Origin: Adiantum capillus-veneris
Lineage: Eukaryota; Streptophyta; Polypodiopsida; Polypodiales; Pteridaceae
Assembly (NCBI GenBank): GCA_014529385.2
Contig: CM043953.1
Location: forward strand, 107,700,549-107,764,548
Direction of reading: 5' to 3'
Length of the DNA: 64,000 bases
Within the stretch, counting starts at the first letter, position 1, and each line of letters opens with the position of its first letter. A model generated the notes under the pieces. It was given only the letters and a program-made list of their open reading frames with translations. It did no database searches and was not told where the DNA came from. Both the position numbers and the translations under genes were made by a program. Positions 62,529-64,000 of the stretch are shown here, one piece after another.

Positions 62529-62765
62529 CGATCGAGCATTGTGGCGGCACGACGGCGGCGAGGCGGTTGAGCACGGCGTAGCGGCGTCTCCCTCTTCTTC
62601 GCGGCGAGGAATGCTCCACGACAGCAAGCGTAAAGTGGTGACTGACACATCATCGTCTTCTTTGAGCTTACTAGTTTAGGCTAGTTGCGTGCTTGGAGCC
62701 ATCTGTGGCTCGCACACAGTGTATTGGCAAGTTCCTTGCATTGACATGTGCGACAGACGCGCACA
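62127..62765 (+). repeat. Element B 3' LTR
   Basis: Matches the 5' LTR from GTTAAC to GCACA. The first base of the terminal TG is changed to G. TATAAAA at 62321; (GT)n 62453-62480 and (GA)n 62481-62526 lie in R/U5. It differs from the 5' LTR at several percent of positions in the first 240 bp. Confidence 0.92.
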
Positions 62766-62770
62766 CTCAT
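62766..62770. other. Target site duplication CTCAT, right copy
   Basis: Identical to 49207-49211. Its codons belong to element C gag. Confidence 0.93.
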
Positions 62771-63410
62771 TCGTAGGCAAAAATTCTTTTAGAAATATAG
62801 CCTCAAAGGCTGCCCAACTCTGTGGTATAATATTCTTCTCCTTGAGAGACATCTACCATTTGTAGGCCTTGCCTTCCAGAGTCAGACTTGTCTGCAGTGC
62901 TCTGACTGCATCCGGAGTACGCCGTAAGGCGTGAATTCCATCCCACTTGCTGAGAAAGATATTCATTGCATCCTTATTGCGATCTCGATCCTCTCCCTTA
63001 AAAGTCGGTTGCTTGGTGTTTTTCAACAACTCGTCCACCTCCTTTGCAATGAGAGAGTGCAAAGAGTCCGGAGATGGACCTTGTCCATGATCAGAAGGGC
63101 CTTGCCCCTAATCGGCAACGTGCTCATGCATGTATGTGTCAACAGGGTCCTTGGCCTGCTGCTGCATAAATTGTGTCACTAACGTGGATAATTTAGTGAC
63201 ATTTTCATTTAGAGATGCAAAATTTGTTTCCATTACTGAGATGCTTGTTTGAAGTGCGCGAAATTCCTGAATATCGAGCAATTCATAAGCGTTATCACCT
63301 CCCGTAGCGTCGTGGGCACCCTCCGTGAGAGTATCCGGCTGCGAGCCATCATGGGAAGGATCAGGCGTATGATGCTCGAAATCAAAGGTCATATTAATAT
63401 CCGAATCCAT
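62771..63410 (-). pseudogene. Element C gag, N-terminal half
   Basis: ATG at 63410 (MDSDINMTF), acidic start, coiled-coil-like VMETNFASLNENVTKL. Then KGEDRDRNKDAMNIFLSKWD, AVRALQTSLTLEGKAYKW and FEAIFLKEFLP, the classical plant Ty3 gag core. Stops and a frameshift occur around 63110. Leader 63411-64000 shows no gene and no PBS within the window. Confidence 0.82.
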
Positions 63411-64000
63411 GGCAACACCGTGCAGTGTAAGAAAGAGAAAGAAGAATACCTTGATTTGAAAAACAATATCGTAGCCGTAGTATACTTCGGTGCATACTAC
63501 GATACTACCGCAAAGGGGGAGAATTAGCCGTGCTAATTACTTTTGTTCGTCAAAGCTTTGTCAGCCCATAATTCCACCTGTTCACTTACACCGTTGAACA
63601 CGTCGTAGTCGATTCGATCTTCTGAAAAAGACAAGTGATGTTGGATACTTGTTTGAAAACCTTAAAGCCGTCGCAAATTAACCTTGACGCACTGCAAATG
63701 TTGATTTCTTTAGTGCAACGGCTCTATGGACATTGTATCCAATTGGCAAAATTTTGAAATGTACCAAATTTATGCAAGGAATTGTCGACTGATGATTGCT
63801 GAAAAAGACCCGGCCCTTTGCCGATGGTGGCCCAGTACGCCCTCGAAGCAAAGGAGAAGCTGCGACCACCATGGGCACTTGCCCTAAGGATTTAATTTGG
63901 GTTTGCCATAAGGCTTTGGGCGGCCAAATATGGTGAGGCCAAAAGAATTCAAGGGTTGGTGATGGGAGCTGAAGCTCCGAGTGCAAAGAAGAGAGAGAGA

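Larger units (their letters stand above)
49212..62765 (+). mobile_element. Element B: complete 13.55-kb Tat/Athila-like Ty3/gypsy retrotransposon
   Basis: Two LTRs (606 and 639 bp), perfect 5-bp TSD, PBS, gag with zinc knuckles, PR, RT, RNase H, IN, then about 3.4 kb between IN and the 3' LTR with extra ORFs. It is inserted in opposite orientation into element C gag. Order PR-RT-RH-IN, DGG-type protease and the IN block FEKWGLDFVGPI put it in the non-chromoviral OTA (Athila/Tat) group. Frames are broken in many places. Confidence 0.92.
42235..64000 (-). mobile_element. Element C: Ty3/gypsy chromovirus, twice interrupted, continuing past the right edge
   Basis: Minus order: leader 64000-63411, gag 63410-62771 and 49206-48686, protease/RT/RNase H 48670-46300, integrase split at 46300/43942, chromodomain about 42900-42770, PPT and 3' LTR from 42737 down. 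A chromodomain after IN and the CCHC gag identify a chromovirus. Nested inside are element B (49212-62765) and a C-rich insert (43942-46299). The 5' LTR is not in the window. Confidence 0.88.

Noticed and set aside
49207-62770. An envelope gene in element B (Athila-like env)
   Set aside because: ORF3a, ORF3b and ORF4 show no signal peptide, transmembrane segment or furin-like site; the content is protease-like, WVPK repeats and acidic.

Overview
ORGANISM. This is nuclear DNA of a land plant. It holds one intact gene of plant BRCA1 architecture (RING, PFFWLRD-type linker, extended PHD, tandem BRCT; animal BRCA1 lacks the PHD). Around it lies a dense nest of plant-type Ty3/gypsy (chromovirus and Tat/Athila-like), Ty1/copia and APE-type LINE elements. 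Long (GA)n, (CT)n, (GT)n and poly-G/C tracts are everywhere. LINE proteins of this kind (a late Cys/His cluster after the RT) and the GA-rich leaders make a non-flowering plant plausible, but the species cannot be named from sequence alone.

LAYOUT. 1-5.7 kb: a decayed copia fragment and gene-poor DNA. 5.7-10.4 kb (minus): a complete 13-exon BRCA1 gene whose exons join in frame to 971 codons, with E2F-like and SOG1-like motifs upstream. 10.4-12.5 kb: intergenic DNA with a 100-bp tandem repeat. 12.5-36.9 kb (minus): best read as one Ty3/gypsy element of Tat/Athila type (element A), blown up by later insertions: LINE-1 in the partial 3' LTR (13.6-17.9), a 3.2-kb copia derivative through the gag zinc knuckle (22.4-25.6), an LTR-like block (26.3-28.3), and LINE-2 inside the 2.65-kb 5' LTR (30.6-34.6). 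35.3-42.2 kb: a ~4-kb direct duplication carrying the start of that LTR (with a CCAAT/ATTGG hairpin array) and a copia gag/PBS/LTR fragment; a 552-bp tandem repeat lies between the copies. 42.2-64 kb (minus): a chromovirus (element C), interrupted in its integrase by a C-rich LTR-like insert (43.9-46.3) and in its gag by a complete 13.55-kb Tat/Athila-like element on the plus strand (element B, 49.2-62.8). Element B is bounded by a perfect 5-bp target duplication, CTCAT.

HOW IT FITS TOGETHER. BRCA1 is the only gene I consider functional for the host; its product is expected to be the E3-ligase partner of BARD1 in homologous recombination. All retroelements carry stops or frameshifts and look inactive. 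The most interesting signals are: (1) two LINEs inserted in the same orientation into (GA)n tracts, one provable against a paralogous empty site in this window; (2) element B carries, downstream of integrase, a second DTGA-type aspartic-protease-like ORF, an ORF with four W[VI]PK repeats and an acidic ORF, none standard for Ty3/gypsy; (3) unrelated LTR families share GA/CT microsatellites in the transcribed leader; (4) an array of five inverted CCAAT boxes in an LTR U3.
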